Shown: piece by piece, positions 1 through 6,010 of the stretch
Numbering within the stretch: the first letter of the stretch is position 1
How the letters are laid out: every line of letters starts with the position of its first letter
NCBI GenBank assembly: GCA_025464915.1
Contig: JAODNF010000179.1
Location: 1 to 10,402 of the forward strand
Source: Frankiales bacterium
Lineage (GTDB): Bacteria > Actinomycetota > Actinomycetes > Mycobacteriales > SCTD01
DNA length: 10,402 nt
Direction of reading: 5' to 3'
Translations under genes and position numbers: made by a program
Notes under the pieces: generated by a model
Databases searched by the model: none
What the model was told of the DNA's origin: nothing
Seen by the model: the letters and a program-made list of their open reading frames with translations, nothing else

Positions 1-109
1 CGCCGAGCCCGTCGCCAAGGCGGTGGTCGCCCTCTTCAGCGACCTGGTCCCCGCGACGACCGGCCAGATCGTCTACGTCGACGGCGGCTTCAGCGCCATC
101 GGCGTCTGA
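1..109 (+). CDS. fabI: Enoyl-ACP reductase (FabI-type SDR), 3' end only
   Basis: The gene is cut by the window's left edge. The first complete codon is at base 2 and the stop is TGA 107-109, leaving 35 C-terminal residues. They carry the ending typical of FabI/InhA-like enoyl-ACP reductases: a helix (AVVALFSDL), then PATTGQIVYVDGGFSAIGV. In this family the TG-x-x-x-x-VDGG stretch forms the last strand beside the NADH site and the subunit interface. FabI catalyses the last, NADH-dependent reduction of each fatty-acid elongation cycle in the cytoplasm. Other short-chain dehydrogenases, including 3-oxoacyl-ACP reductase FabG, also end in a VDGG motif. The call therefore rests on the ATTGQIVYVDGGF wording, which matches actinobacterial FabI as I know it. 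The catalytic Tyr-Lys pair lies outside the window. Confidence 0.72.
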   Translation, partial: AEPVAKAVVALFSDLVPATTGQIVYVDGGFSAIGV

Positions 110-122
110 CACCAGGGACGTT

Positions 123-192
123 GCTCCGGTTGTTCACGCGGGCCGCTCCTGATCACGCTCGAGCCGGACCTCCGTCTGTGAGCAACCGGAGC
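123..192. terminator. Long-range inverted repeat between convergent genes (possible bidirectional terminator)
   Basis: Arms 123-137 (GCTCCGGTTGTTCAC) and 178-192 (GTGAGCAACCGGAGC) are complementary over 15 bases, with a single G-T wobble at 134/182. The 40-base loop is longer than in a classical intrinsic terminator and there is no T-tract. It fills the gap between the FabI stop (109) and the convergent glycosyltransferase stop (197), which is where a shared terminator is expected. The alternative is a protein-binding palindrome or a chance inverted repeat, although 15 paired bases is well beyond chance for so short a gap. Confidence 0.5.
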
Positions 193-196
193 CGGG

Positions 197-2071
197 TCAG
201 GTGGTGAGGTCGTAGGCCGTGGTGCCGCCGATGGTCTGCGCGGTGAAGGTGGCCTCGACCCAGGTGGTGATGGCGGAGGAGGTCCCGCCAGAGGCCTGGC
301 CGGGGCCCCCGCCGGTGCTGCCACCGCCGAGGAAGTAGTGGACCTTCTTCGCCGCGACGAGCTTCTGGAACTCGGCGAGGGTGGGTGTCGGGTCGGAGCC
401 GTTGAAGCCGCCGATCGCCATCACGGGTTCACCAGAGGCGAGCTGCGGGCCGGCGGCGGCGTTGGAGCCGATGGCGGCAGCGACCCAGGTGTAGGCCGAC
501 GCGCTGGCCTTGAGGGCGGCGACGAGGGCGGCGCTGGGGGTAGAGGCGTCGAGCAGGTTGCCCATGCCCCCACCTCGGAAACCGGCGGTGGGAGTGCCAC
601 CGCCGCCGCGGAAGGCGCCGCCGCCGGGGCCGAGGCCGCTGGAGGGCGATGCGGAGGGGATGGCGCCGGAGTGGGTCGTCGACGCGGTCGCGACGGCCGC
701 CAGGGCAGGTGCTGAGAGCGACGCGACCAGAGCGAGCGCGACCACTGCGGGCAGGAAGGCCTTGCGCACCAGGGGAAGCCACAGGACGACGGCTGCCGCG
801 GCGAGGGTGCCGAGGAGCAGCAGCGGGCGCTGCGAGGCGTGCCAGGTGGAGCTTCGCTCCATGAGGCGGTACGTCCAGACACCGCTGATGACGAGGGCGC
901 CGGCGACGGTCCCACGGGCCGCGAGGTCGTCGCGCTTCTTCCACAGCTCGACCGCCGCGATGCCGATCACGCCTCCGAGGGCGGGGGCCAGGGCGACGGT
1001 GTAGTAGGGGTGGATGATGCCCTTCGCGAGCGAGAGCACGAGCCCGGTGACGACGAGCCAGCCGCCCCAGAGCACCAGCGACGCCCGTACCGCGACCCGG
1101 TCCCAGAGCACCCAGAGCCCGCCGATCAGCAGCAGGAGCGCGAGCGGCAGCAGCCACGATGCCTGGCCGCCGAACTCGCTGTTGAACAGGCGCGTGAGGC
1201 CGGTGGCGCCCCACTGGTTGGCGCTCGAGCCGGTCTCGTTGCCGGTCAGCCGGCCGAAGCCGTTGTAGCCGAACAGCACCGACAGGAACGAGTTGTCCTG
1301 CGAGCCGCCGATGTAGGGCCGTGACCCGGTGGGCCACAGCTCGACGAGGGCGACCCACCAGCCGCCGGCGGCCAGCATCGCGGCGCCGGCGATGACGACG
1401 TCCCGGACCCGGCGGCCGGCACCGGTCGGTGCCAGCCAGAGGTAGACGACCGCCAGGACCGGGACGACAAGGAGGGCCTGCAGGGCCTTGGACAGGAAGC
1501 CGAGCCCGACGAGCATGCCCGCGAACGACAGCCAGCGAACCGAGGCCGTCTCGAGGGAGCGCACTGTCGCGTAGACGGCTCCGGTGAGGCACAGGACCAG
1601 CAGCGAGTCCGGGTTGTTGAACCGGAACATCAGCGCCGCAACCGGCGTGGTCGCCAGCACGAAACCCGCGATCAGACCTGCCGCGTGCCCCGACACCCGC
1701 CGTGCCGCGAGGTAGAGGACCCAGACGGACGCGACGCCTTCGAGGGCCTGGGGGACCAGGACCGACCAGGCGTTGACGCCGAAGACCCGGGCCGACAGGT
1801 CCATGACCCAGAGGGCCGCGGGGGGCTTGTCGACGGTGATGAAGCTCGAGGAGTCCGAGGACCCGAAGAGCATCGCCTTCCAGCTGTGTGACCCGGCTTG
1901 GACGGCGGCGGTGTAGAAGGAGTTCGCCCAGCCCGAGTCACCGAGGTCCCAGAGGTAGAGCAGGGCGGTGCCGAGGAGCAGGGCCGCGAGGGACGGCGTG
2001 ACCCAGCGGGGCTTCTCGGTGCGGGGCCTGACGTCCAGGACCTCCAAGGGGCGTTCGAGGACGGCGGTCAC
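197..2071 (-). CDS. GT-C membrane glycosyltransferase, ArnT/YkcB-like (GT39-related)
   Basis: This 624-residue polytopic protein probably moves a sugar from a polyprenyl-phosphate carrier to an envelope acceptor on the outer face of the membrane. It has roughly a dozen hydrophobic segments between residues 25 and 460. The first extracytoplasmic loop holds GDSGWANSFY (residues 44-53), where Asp45 is the likely catalytic acid of the GT-C fold. DKPP follows at 81-84 and FRFNNPDS at 149-156. After the last membrane segment comes a low-complexity Gly-rich stretch (about 482-504), then a small soluble domain containing GEPVMAIGGF (547-556) and KKVHYFLGGG. This C-terminal domain is typical of actinobacterial and Bacillus YkcA/YkcB-like proteins. 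The start is GTG at 2071-2069, overlapping the stop of the upstream GT2-GtrA gene as GTGA, so translation is probably coupled. That gene is the likely source of the lipid-linked sugar. The sugar and acceptor cannot be read from the sequence; 'mannosyltransferase' is a common database label only. Confidence 0.88.
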   Translation of the reverse strand: MTAVLERPLEVLDVRPRTEKPRWVTPSLAALLLGTALLYLWDLGDSGWANSFYTAAVQAGSHSWKAMLFGSSDSSSFITVDKPPAALWVMDLSARVFGVNAWSVLVPQALEGVASVWVLYLAARRVSGHAAGLIAGFVLATTPVAALMFRFNNPDSLLVLCLTGAVYATVRSLETASVRWLSFAGMLVGLGFLSKALQALLVVPVLAVVYLWLAPTGAGRRVRDVVIAGAAMLAAGGWWVALVELWPTGSRPYIGGSQDNSFLSVLFGYNGFGRLTGNETGSSANQWGATGLTRLFNSEFGGQASWLLPLALLLLIGGLWVLWDRVAVRASLVLWGGWLVVTGLVLSLAKGIIHPYYTVALAPALGGVIGIAAVELWKKRDDLAARGTVAGALVISGVWTYRLMERSSTWHASQRPLLLLGTLAAAAVVLWLPLVRKAFLPAVVALALVASLSAPALAAVATASTTHSGAIPSASPSSGLGPGGGAFRGGGGTPTAGFRGGGMGNLLDASTPSAALVAALKASASAYTWVAAAIGSNAAAGPQLASGEPVMAIGGFNGSDPTPTLAEFQKLVAAKKVHYFLGGGSTGGGPGQASGGTSSAITTWVEATFTAQTIGGTTAYDLTT

Positions 2072-3279
2072 GCGCCGGCCGCCTTGCGGAAGACCCAGCC
2101 GCGGAGGGCGACGAAGCGCACGACGGTCGCAGCCAGGTTCGCGACGACCAGGACGGTCAGCTCCAGCCCCCGCGAGGGGGTGGTCAGCAGGTGCAGCAGG
2201 GCGAGCGACCCGGAGGTGACGGCGAGCGCCGCGCCGAAGACCAGCAGGCCCTGCAGCTGGTGCTTGCCGGCGTCGTCCGCGCCGCGGACGCCGAACGTGA
2301 AGCGGCGGTTGGCCGCGGTGTTCGCGACGGCGGTCGTGCCGAGCGCGAGGAAGTTCGCGACCTGACCGCCCACCAGCGGGTGCAGCAGGACGAACAACAG
2401 GACGTACGCGAGGGTGCTGGCGACACCTACGGCCCCGAACCGCAGCACCTGCCGGACCAGTCCGGTGGTCCCGTCGCCGGCGCGGCCGAAGGAGCGCCGG
2501 AGCTCACCTACGGGCAGGGCGCCGGACGCGAGCCCGCGGCCGACCCGGAGCACGCCCAAGAGGTCCTCCTTCGCGGTGTGCACGATGTCGACCCGCGAGT
2601 CGGGGTCGTCGATCCAGTCGACGGGGACCTCGTGGATCCGCAGTCCGGACCGCTCGGCCAGGACGAGCAGCTCGGTGTCGAAGAACCAGGCGTTGTCCTC
2701 GACGAGGGGCAGCAGCACCTCGGCGCGGTCGGCACGGATCGCCTTGAAGCCGCACTGCGAGTCGGAGAACCGCGTCGTGAGGACTGCGTGCAGGATCAGG
2801 TTGTAGCAGCGGCTGATCACCTCGCGTTTCGCTCCGCGGGCCACCCGGGCGGACCGCGCGAGGCGGGTGCCGATGGCGACGTCCGAGTGGCCCGACAGCA
2901 GCGGCGCGACGAGCGGCAGCAACGCGTCGAGATCGGTCGAGAGGTCGACGTCCATGTAGGCGAGGACCGTCGCATCGCTGCTGCCCCAGGCCTCCTTCAG
3001 CGCCCGGCCGCGCCCCTTCAGCGGCAGCCGTTCGGCGCGAACGCCGGGCAGCTCCTCCGACAGGCGTGAGGCGATGTCCCAGGTGCCGTCGGTGCTCGCG
3101 TTGTCGGCGATGGTGATGCGCGCCGAGAACGGGAACTCCTGGTTCAGGTAGGCGTGCAGCCGGCGGACGCTCGGTTCGAGGTCGGTCGCCTCGTTGTGGA
3201 CCGGGACCACGATGTCGATCGCGGGAGACAGGGAGGTCGGTGCCAGGGGGTGCGTCTTCTCGACGGCCGGTGCGCTCAT
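2068..3279 (-). CDS. Family 2 glycosyltransferase fused to a GtrA-like membrane domain
   Basis: The protein has 403 residues. An N-terminal DPM1/DPG-synthase-like GT2 domain spans about 20-245: IDIVVPVHNE at 21-30, ADNASTDGT at 58-66, the metal/nucleotide motif MDVDLSTD at 109-116, then SQCGFKAIRAD at 174-184. These enzymes transfer a sugar from a nucleotide donor to polyprenyl phosphate on the cytoplasmic side. The C-terminal part (about 278-400) is a GtrA-like domain with four membrane segments and the NRRFTF motif (324-329), thought to help flip or present the lipid-linked sugar. The start is ATG 3279, with AGGTG a few bases upstream. The reading frame stays open far upstream across the protease gene, but there it has no protein-like composition and runs antisense-like in a different frame, so I excluded it. 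The stop overlaps the start of the GT-C gene. Together they read as a two-step envelope glycosylation unit: charge the lipid carrier, then transfer the sugar. Confidence 0.9.
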   Translation of the reverse strand: MSAPAVEKTHPLAPTSLSPAIDIVVPVHNEATDLEPSVRRLHAYLNQEFPFSARITIADNASTDGTWDIASRLSEELPGVRAERLPLKGRGRALKEAWGSSDATVLAYMDVDLSTDLDALLPLVAPLLSGHSDVAIGTRLARSARVARGAKREVISRCYNLILHAVLTTRFSDSQCGFKAIRADRAEVLLPLVEDNAWFFDTELLVLAERSGLRIHEVPVDWIDDPDSRVDIVHTAKEDLLGVLRVGRGLASGALPVGELRRSFGRAGDGTTGLVRQVLRFGAVGVASTLAYVLLFVLLHPLVGGQVANFLALGTTAVANTAANRRFTFGVRGADDAGKHQLQGLLVFGAALAVTSGSLALLHLLTTPSRGLELTVLVVANLAATVVRFVALRGWVFRKAAGA

Positions 3280-3363
3280 GACACCTACGTTCGGGCGCGG
3301 GGTTGGGACGTCCCTGCCCGCCCGCTGCGGAGTGCCTGTGAGGCAAGGGAACCGACAAGCGGC
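3280..3363 (-). promoter_or_regulatory. Upstream region of the glycosyltransferase pair with a 10-base palindrome
   Basis: These 84 bases lie between the downstream end of the terminator hairpin and the GT2 ATG. They hold a perfect palindrome GGGACGTCCC (3305-3314) and a short inverted repeat TGCCT-GTG-AGGCA (3334-3346). I could not find a convincing -10/-35 pair. The double hairpin just upstream suggests that the glycosyltransferase pair has its own promoter here. The palindrome could be an operator but may be chance in such GC-rich DNA. Confidence 0.25.
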
Positions 3364-3402
3364 GGGGCCGGCACGCGCTGGGGGAGAGCGCGTACCGGCC
3401 CC
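3364..3402 (-). terminator. Strong hairpin downstream of the serine protease gene (second of two)
   Basis: Arms 3364-3379 (GGGGCCGGCACGCGCT) and 3387-3402 (AGCGCGTACCGGCCCC) pair over 16 bases around a 7-base loop. The single mismatch is C-A in a plus-strand RNA but becomes a G-U wobble in a minus-strand RNA. The structure therefore fits best as a terminator for the minus-strand protease transcript. There is no good U-tract, which is common for actinobacterial terminators. Confidence 0.68.
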
Positions 3403-3409
3403 GTCGTGA

Positions 3410-3439
3410 TCGAGCGGCGCGTCCCGTGACGCCGCTCGA
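3410..3439 (-). terminator. Hairpin immediately after the serine protease stop (first of two)
   Basis: A perfect 10-bp stem (3410-3419 with 3430-3439, core CGAGCGGCG/CGCCGCTCG) encloses a 10-base loop. It starts five bases beyond the TAG stop of the protease on the minus strand and is followed by the longer hairpin at 3364-3402. Two hairpins in series argue for deliberate insulation of the protease gene from the glycosyltransferase pair. Confidence 0.55.
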
Positions 3440-3443
3440 GGCT

Positions 3444-4697
3444 CTAGCTGCTCGCCGCCGAGGCGAGCACCACCTTGAGGGTCTTGGTGACCCCACCGCG
3501 CGTGATGGTGAGTGTCACGGTCGTGCCCGGGTCGTAGGACCGGATCGCAGCGATCAGGTCGGTCCCCCCGGTGATCAGCCGGTCGTTGACCTTGGTCACG
3601 ACGTCGCCCGTGGCCAGGCCCGCCTTGGCAGCCGGCCCGCTGGCGGAGACGTCGGTGATCTGCGCACCGCTGCCCGGAGCCCCGCTGTCGGAGGAGTCGT
3701 TCTGCGGGACGCTGACACCGATCTGGGAGTGCACGGCCTTGCCGCTGGCGATGAGCTGGTCGGCGACCTTGGCCGCGGTCGCGCTCGGGATGGCGAACCC
3801 GACGCCGATGTTGCCCGACTGCGTACCCGTCCCGGAGGAGCCGACGGAGGCGATGGCCGAGTTGATGCCGATGAGGCGGCCGGCAAGGTCGGCGAGAGCT
3901 CCGCCCGAGTTGCCGGGGTTGATGGCGGCGTCGGTCTGCACGGCGTCGATGACGGCCTGCGAGCCGCCGCTGCTGTCGCCGGTGCGGACTGCTCGGTGCA
4001 GCGTCGAGACGATGCCCTCCGTCACGGTGTTGGACAGCCCCAGAGGCGCGCCGACCGCGATGACCGCTTGGCCCACCTTCAGGGTGTCGCTCGACGCGAC
4101 GGTGACGGCCTTGAGGCCGGACTGGCCGTCGATCTTGATGACGGCGAGGTCGGTCGTGGAGTCGGTGCCGATGATCCGCGCCGGGACCGTCTTGCCTGTC
4201 GACAGCGTCACGTTGACGCTGCCACCCGTGCCGACCGCGGCAGCGACCACGTGGTTGTTGGTGAGGATGTAGCCGCTGTCGCGGATGATCACGCCGGACC
4301 CCGTGTCGGACACGCTCTGGGTGCCGAACCCGGTGCTCTCCTGGCCGGTCACCTCGATCGTCACGACCGACGGCCCGATGGTCGCAGCGGCACTCTCCGG
4401 CGTGCCGCTGATCGTCTTCGAGCCGTTCGTGACCGTGCCACTGGCGAGCGGCGTGGAGCTGCTGAGCGAGGTGGTGCCGTCCTTCTGGAAGTACTCGGCG
4501 ACGCCACCGCCCGCAGCGCCACCGGCCACCAGGGCCAGCGCGAGCAGTGCGGACGTACCGGGGCGCTTGCGCGGCGGCTTCGGCGCTGCAGGGCGCTCCT
4601 CGTACGCGGGGGGAGCGGAAGGCTCGGTCGGCAGCACGGCGGTCGTGCCAGGCTGGGACCACCACGGGGTCTCGGGCATCTGGTGCGGGTCGGTCAT
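3444..4697 (-). CDS. htrA: HtrA/DegP-like membrane-anchored serine protease with PDZ domain
   Basis: This 417-residue S1C (trypsin-like) protease probably acts on damaged or misfolded proteins outside the membrane. Residues 1-45 form a Pro-rich cytoplasmic tail (WWSQPGTTAVL, RPAAPKPPRKRP), followed by one membrane anchor at about 47-69. The protease domain covers about 100-315 and shows the whole triad: His149 in TNNHVV, Asp183 in TTDLAVIKI and Ser264 in PGNSGGAL. A PDZ domain follows (about 325-412: IGVSVPQ, GPAAKAGLATGDVVTKVND, LTITRGG). Size and layout match actinobacterial HtrA/PepD-type proteins. The start is ATG 4697 with GGAG (within GGATGGAGTC) upstream; an in-frame extension to 4796 lacks protein-like character. 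The gene is transcribed away from serA and followed by two hairpins, so it is probably monocistronic. Such genes are often under envelope-stress sigma factors, but I could not identify a sigma-E-type promoter. Confidence 0.93.
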   Translation of the reverse strand: MTDPHQMPETPWWSQPGTTAVLPTEPSAPPAYEERPAAPKPPRKRPGTSALLALALVAGGAAGGGVAEYFQKDGTTSLSSSTPLASGTVTNGSKTISGTPESAAATIGPSVVTIEVTGQESTGFGTQSVSDTGSGVIIRDSGYILTNNHVVAAAVGTGGSVNVTLSTGKTVPARIIGTDSTTDLAVIKIDGQSGLKAVTVASSDTLKVGQAVIAVGAPLGLSNTVTEGIVSTLHRAVRTGDSSGGSQAVIDAVQTDAAINPGNSGGALADLAGRLIGINSAIASVGSSGTGTQSGNIGVGFAIPSATAAKVADQLIASGKAVHSQIGVSVPQNDSSDSGAPGSGAQITDVSASGPAAKAGLATGDVVTKVNDRLITGGTDLIAAIRSYDPGTTVTLTITRGGVTKTLKVVLASAASS

Positions 4698-4813
4698 GAC
4701 TCCATCCTCTCCGGTTTCCTGGCAGTTACCTGTGAGACGGGTCGGACCTGGCTGGGAAACGCTCCCCGGTAGCCTGGAGGGGCTGCCGCGGCCCACCTGA
4801 AGGAGTTCAAGCG
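4698..4813. promoter_or_regulatory. Divergent promoter region of htrA (-) and serA (+)
   Basis: This 116-base gap must hold both promoters. For serA, TAGCCT at 4770-4775 fits the actinobacterial TANNNT -10 pattern, but no clear -35 lies at the right distance. A clear ribosome binding site AGGAG (4801-4805) sits 8 bases before the serA ATG. For htrA, a weak -10-like TAACTG is at 4728-4723 on the minus strand. Neither promoter is strong enough to assert. Confidence 0.35.
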
Positions 4814-6010
4814 ATGCGGGCCCTGCTGCTCGAAGCCATTCACGACGACGCGGCGTTCGCGCTGCGCGACGCCGGTTTCGAGGTAGAGCGCCTTGACCGG
4901 GCGCTGGCCGAGGGCGAGCTGATCGAAAGGCTCGACGGCGTCTCCGTGCTGGGCCTGCGCTCCAACACGAACCTGACCGCGCGGGCCCTCGAAGCGTCCA
5001 CAGACCTGCTGGCGGTGGGGGCGTTCTGCATCGGTACGAACCAGATCGACCTGGCGGCCGCTTCCGACCGCGGCGTCGCTGTCTTCAACGCGCCCTTCTC
5101 CAACACCCGTTCCGTCGTCGAGCTCGCCCTGTCGGAGCTGATCGCCCTGACCCGCCGGCTCACCGACAAGAACACCGACATGCACGCCGGCGTCTGGGAC
5201 AAGTCCGCGGTGGGCTCGCACGAGGTGCGCGGGCGCAAGCTCGGCATCGTGGGCTACGGCAACATCGGTTCGCAGCTCTCGGTCCTGGCCGAGGCGCTCG
5301 GCATGCGGGTCCTGTTCTTCGACACCGCCGACCGGCTCGCGCTCGGCAACGCCCGCCGCTGCGGCACGCTCGACGAGCTGCTCGCCGAGTGCGACGTCGT
5401 CTCCCTGCACGTCGACGGCCGCTCCTCCAACAGCGGCATCTTCGGCGCGGAGCAGTTCGGCCGGATGCGTCGCGGGTCGATCTTCCTCAACCTCTCGCGC
5501 GGCTTCGTCGTGGACCACGAGTCGCTGGCCGCTCACGTAGTCAGCGGTCACATCGCCGGCGCTGCGGTCGACGTCTTCCCGGTCGAGCCCAAGGCGAAGG
5601 GCGAGGAGTTCGTCTCGCCGCTGCGCGGCCTCAGCAACGTGATCCTCACCCCGCACGTGGGTGGCTCCACCGAGGAGGCGCAGCAGGACATCGGTCACTT
5701 CGTCGCGGGCAAGCTGCGCGACTACGTGCACACCGGTACGACGTCGCTGTCCGTCAACCTCCCACCGGTCGCCCTTCCCCGTGAGGAGGGTCAGTCCCGG
5801 CTGCTGCACCTGCACGTCAACACCCCCGGCGTCCTCGCGGCCGTCAACGGCGTCCTCGCCGAGCACGGGGTCAACATCGAGGGCCAGCAGCTGTCGACGC
5901 GCGCATCGCTGGGACTGGTCGTGACCGACATCAACGGCGCCGCTGCCGGCGACGTCCTCGACGCGCTGCGAGCGATGCCGGAGACGGTGCGCCTCCGGGT
6001 GCTGTCGTGA
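4814..6010 (+). CDS. serA: D-3-phosphoglycerate dehydrogenase, short E. coli-type with ACT domain
   Basis: The enzyme oxidises 3-phosphoglycerate to 3-phosphohydroxypyruvate with NAD, the first step of serine synthesis. The 398-residue protein aligns with E. coli SerA almost without gaps, offset by 11. The catalytic set is Arg229 (LSRG), Glu258 (PVEP) and His281 (TPHVGGS). The NAD loop is GYGNIG (147-152) and AFCIGTNQ (70-77) is conserved. The C-terminal ACT domain (about 329-398) keeps His334, Asn336 and Asn354, equivalents of the E. coli serine-binding residues, so feedback inhibition by serine is likely. It lacks the extra ASB domain of the roughly 530-residue mycobacterial form. One difference is Asn51 (RSNT) in place of E. 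coli active-site Arg62 (RSRT). The start is ATG 4814 with AGGAG 8 bases upstream. The stop overlaps the next gene as GTGA. Confidence 0.95.
   Translation: MRALLLEAIHDDAAFALRDAGFEVERLDRALAEGELIERLDGVSVLGLRSNTNLTARALEASTDLLAVGAFCIGTNQIDLAAASDRGVAVFNAPFSNTRSVVELALSELIALTRRLTDKNTDMHAGVWDKSAVGSHEVRGRKLGIVGYGNIGSQLSVLAEALGMRVLFFDTADRLALGNARRCGTLDELLAECDVVSLHVDGRSSNSGIFGAEQFGRMRRGSIFLNLSRGFVVDHESLAAHVVSGHIAGAAVDVFPVEPKAKGEEFVSPLRGLSNVILTPHVGGSTEEAQQDIGHFVAGKLRDYVHTGTTSLSVNLPPVALPREEGQSRLLHLHVNTPGVLAAVNGVLAEHGVNIEGQQLSTRASLGLVVTDINGAAAGDVLDALRAMPETVRLRVLS

Noticed and set aside
482..700. Gly-codon-rich stretch of the GT-C gene as a tandem DNA repeat or mobile insertion
   Set aside because: It encodes a low-complexity Gly-rich linker in frame. 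There are no exact tandem units, direct repeats or transposon ends.
3280..4665. In-frame upstream extension of the GT2-GtrA gene making an 865-residue protein
   Set aside because: The added part is Arg/His/Gly-rich without any fold-like pattern, lies in another frame across the clear htrA gene on the same strand, and a good ATG with an upstream AGGTG sits at 3279 just before the GT2 domain.
3426..4772. Plus-strand open frame of 448 codons opposite htrA
   Set aside because: It is antisense to a gene with a full catalytic triad and PDZ domain. Its Asp/Arg/Gly-rich composition is what GC-rich antisense frames give.
4698..4796. Upstream start for htrA at 4796
   Set aside because: The extra 33 residues would place the start almost at the serA ribosome binding site and have no protein-like features. 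ATG 4697 has a good GGAG site and gives the usual N-terminal Pro-rich tail.
4694..5866. Minus-strand open frame of 390 codons opposite serA
   Set aside because: It is a shadow of serA, with no recognisable motif and highly charged, repetitive composition.
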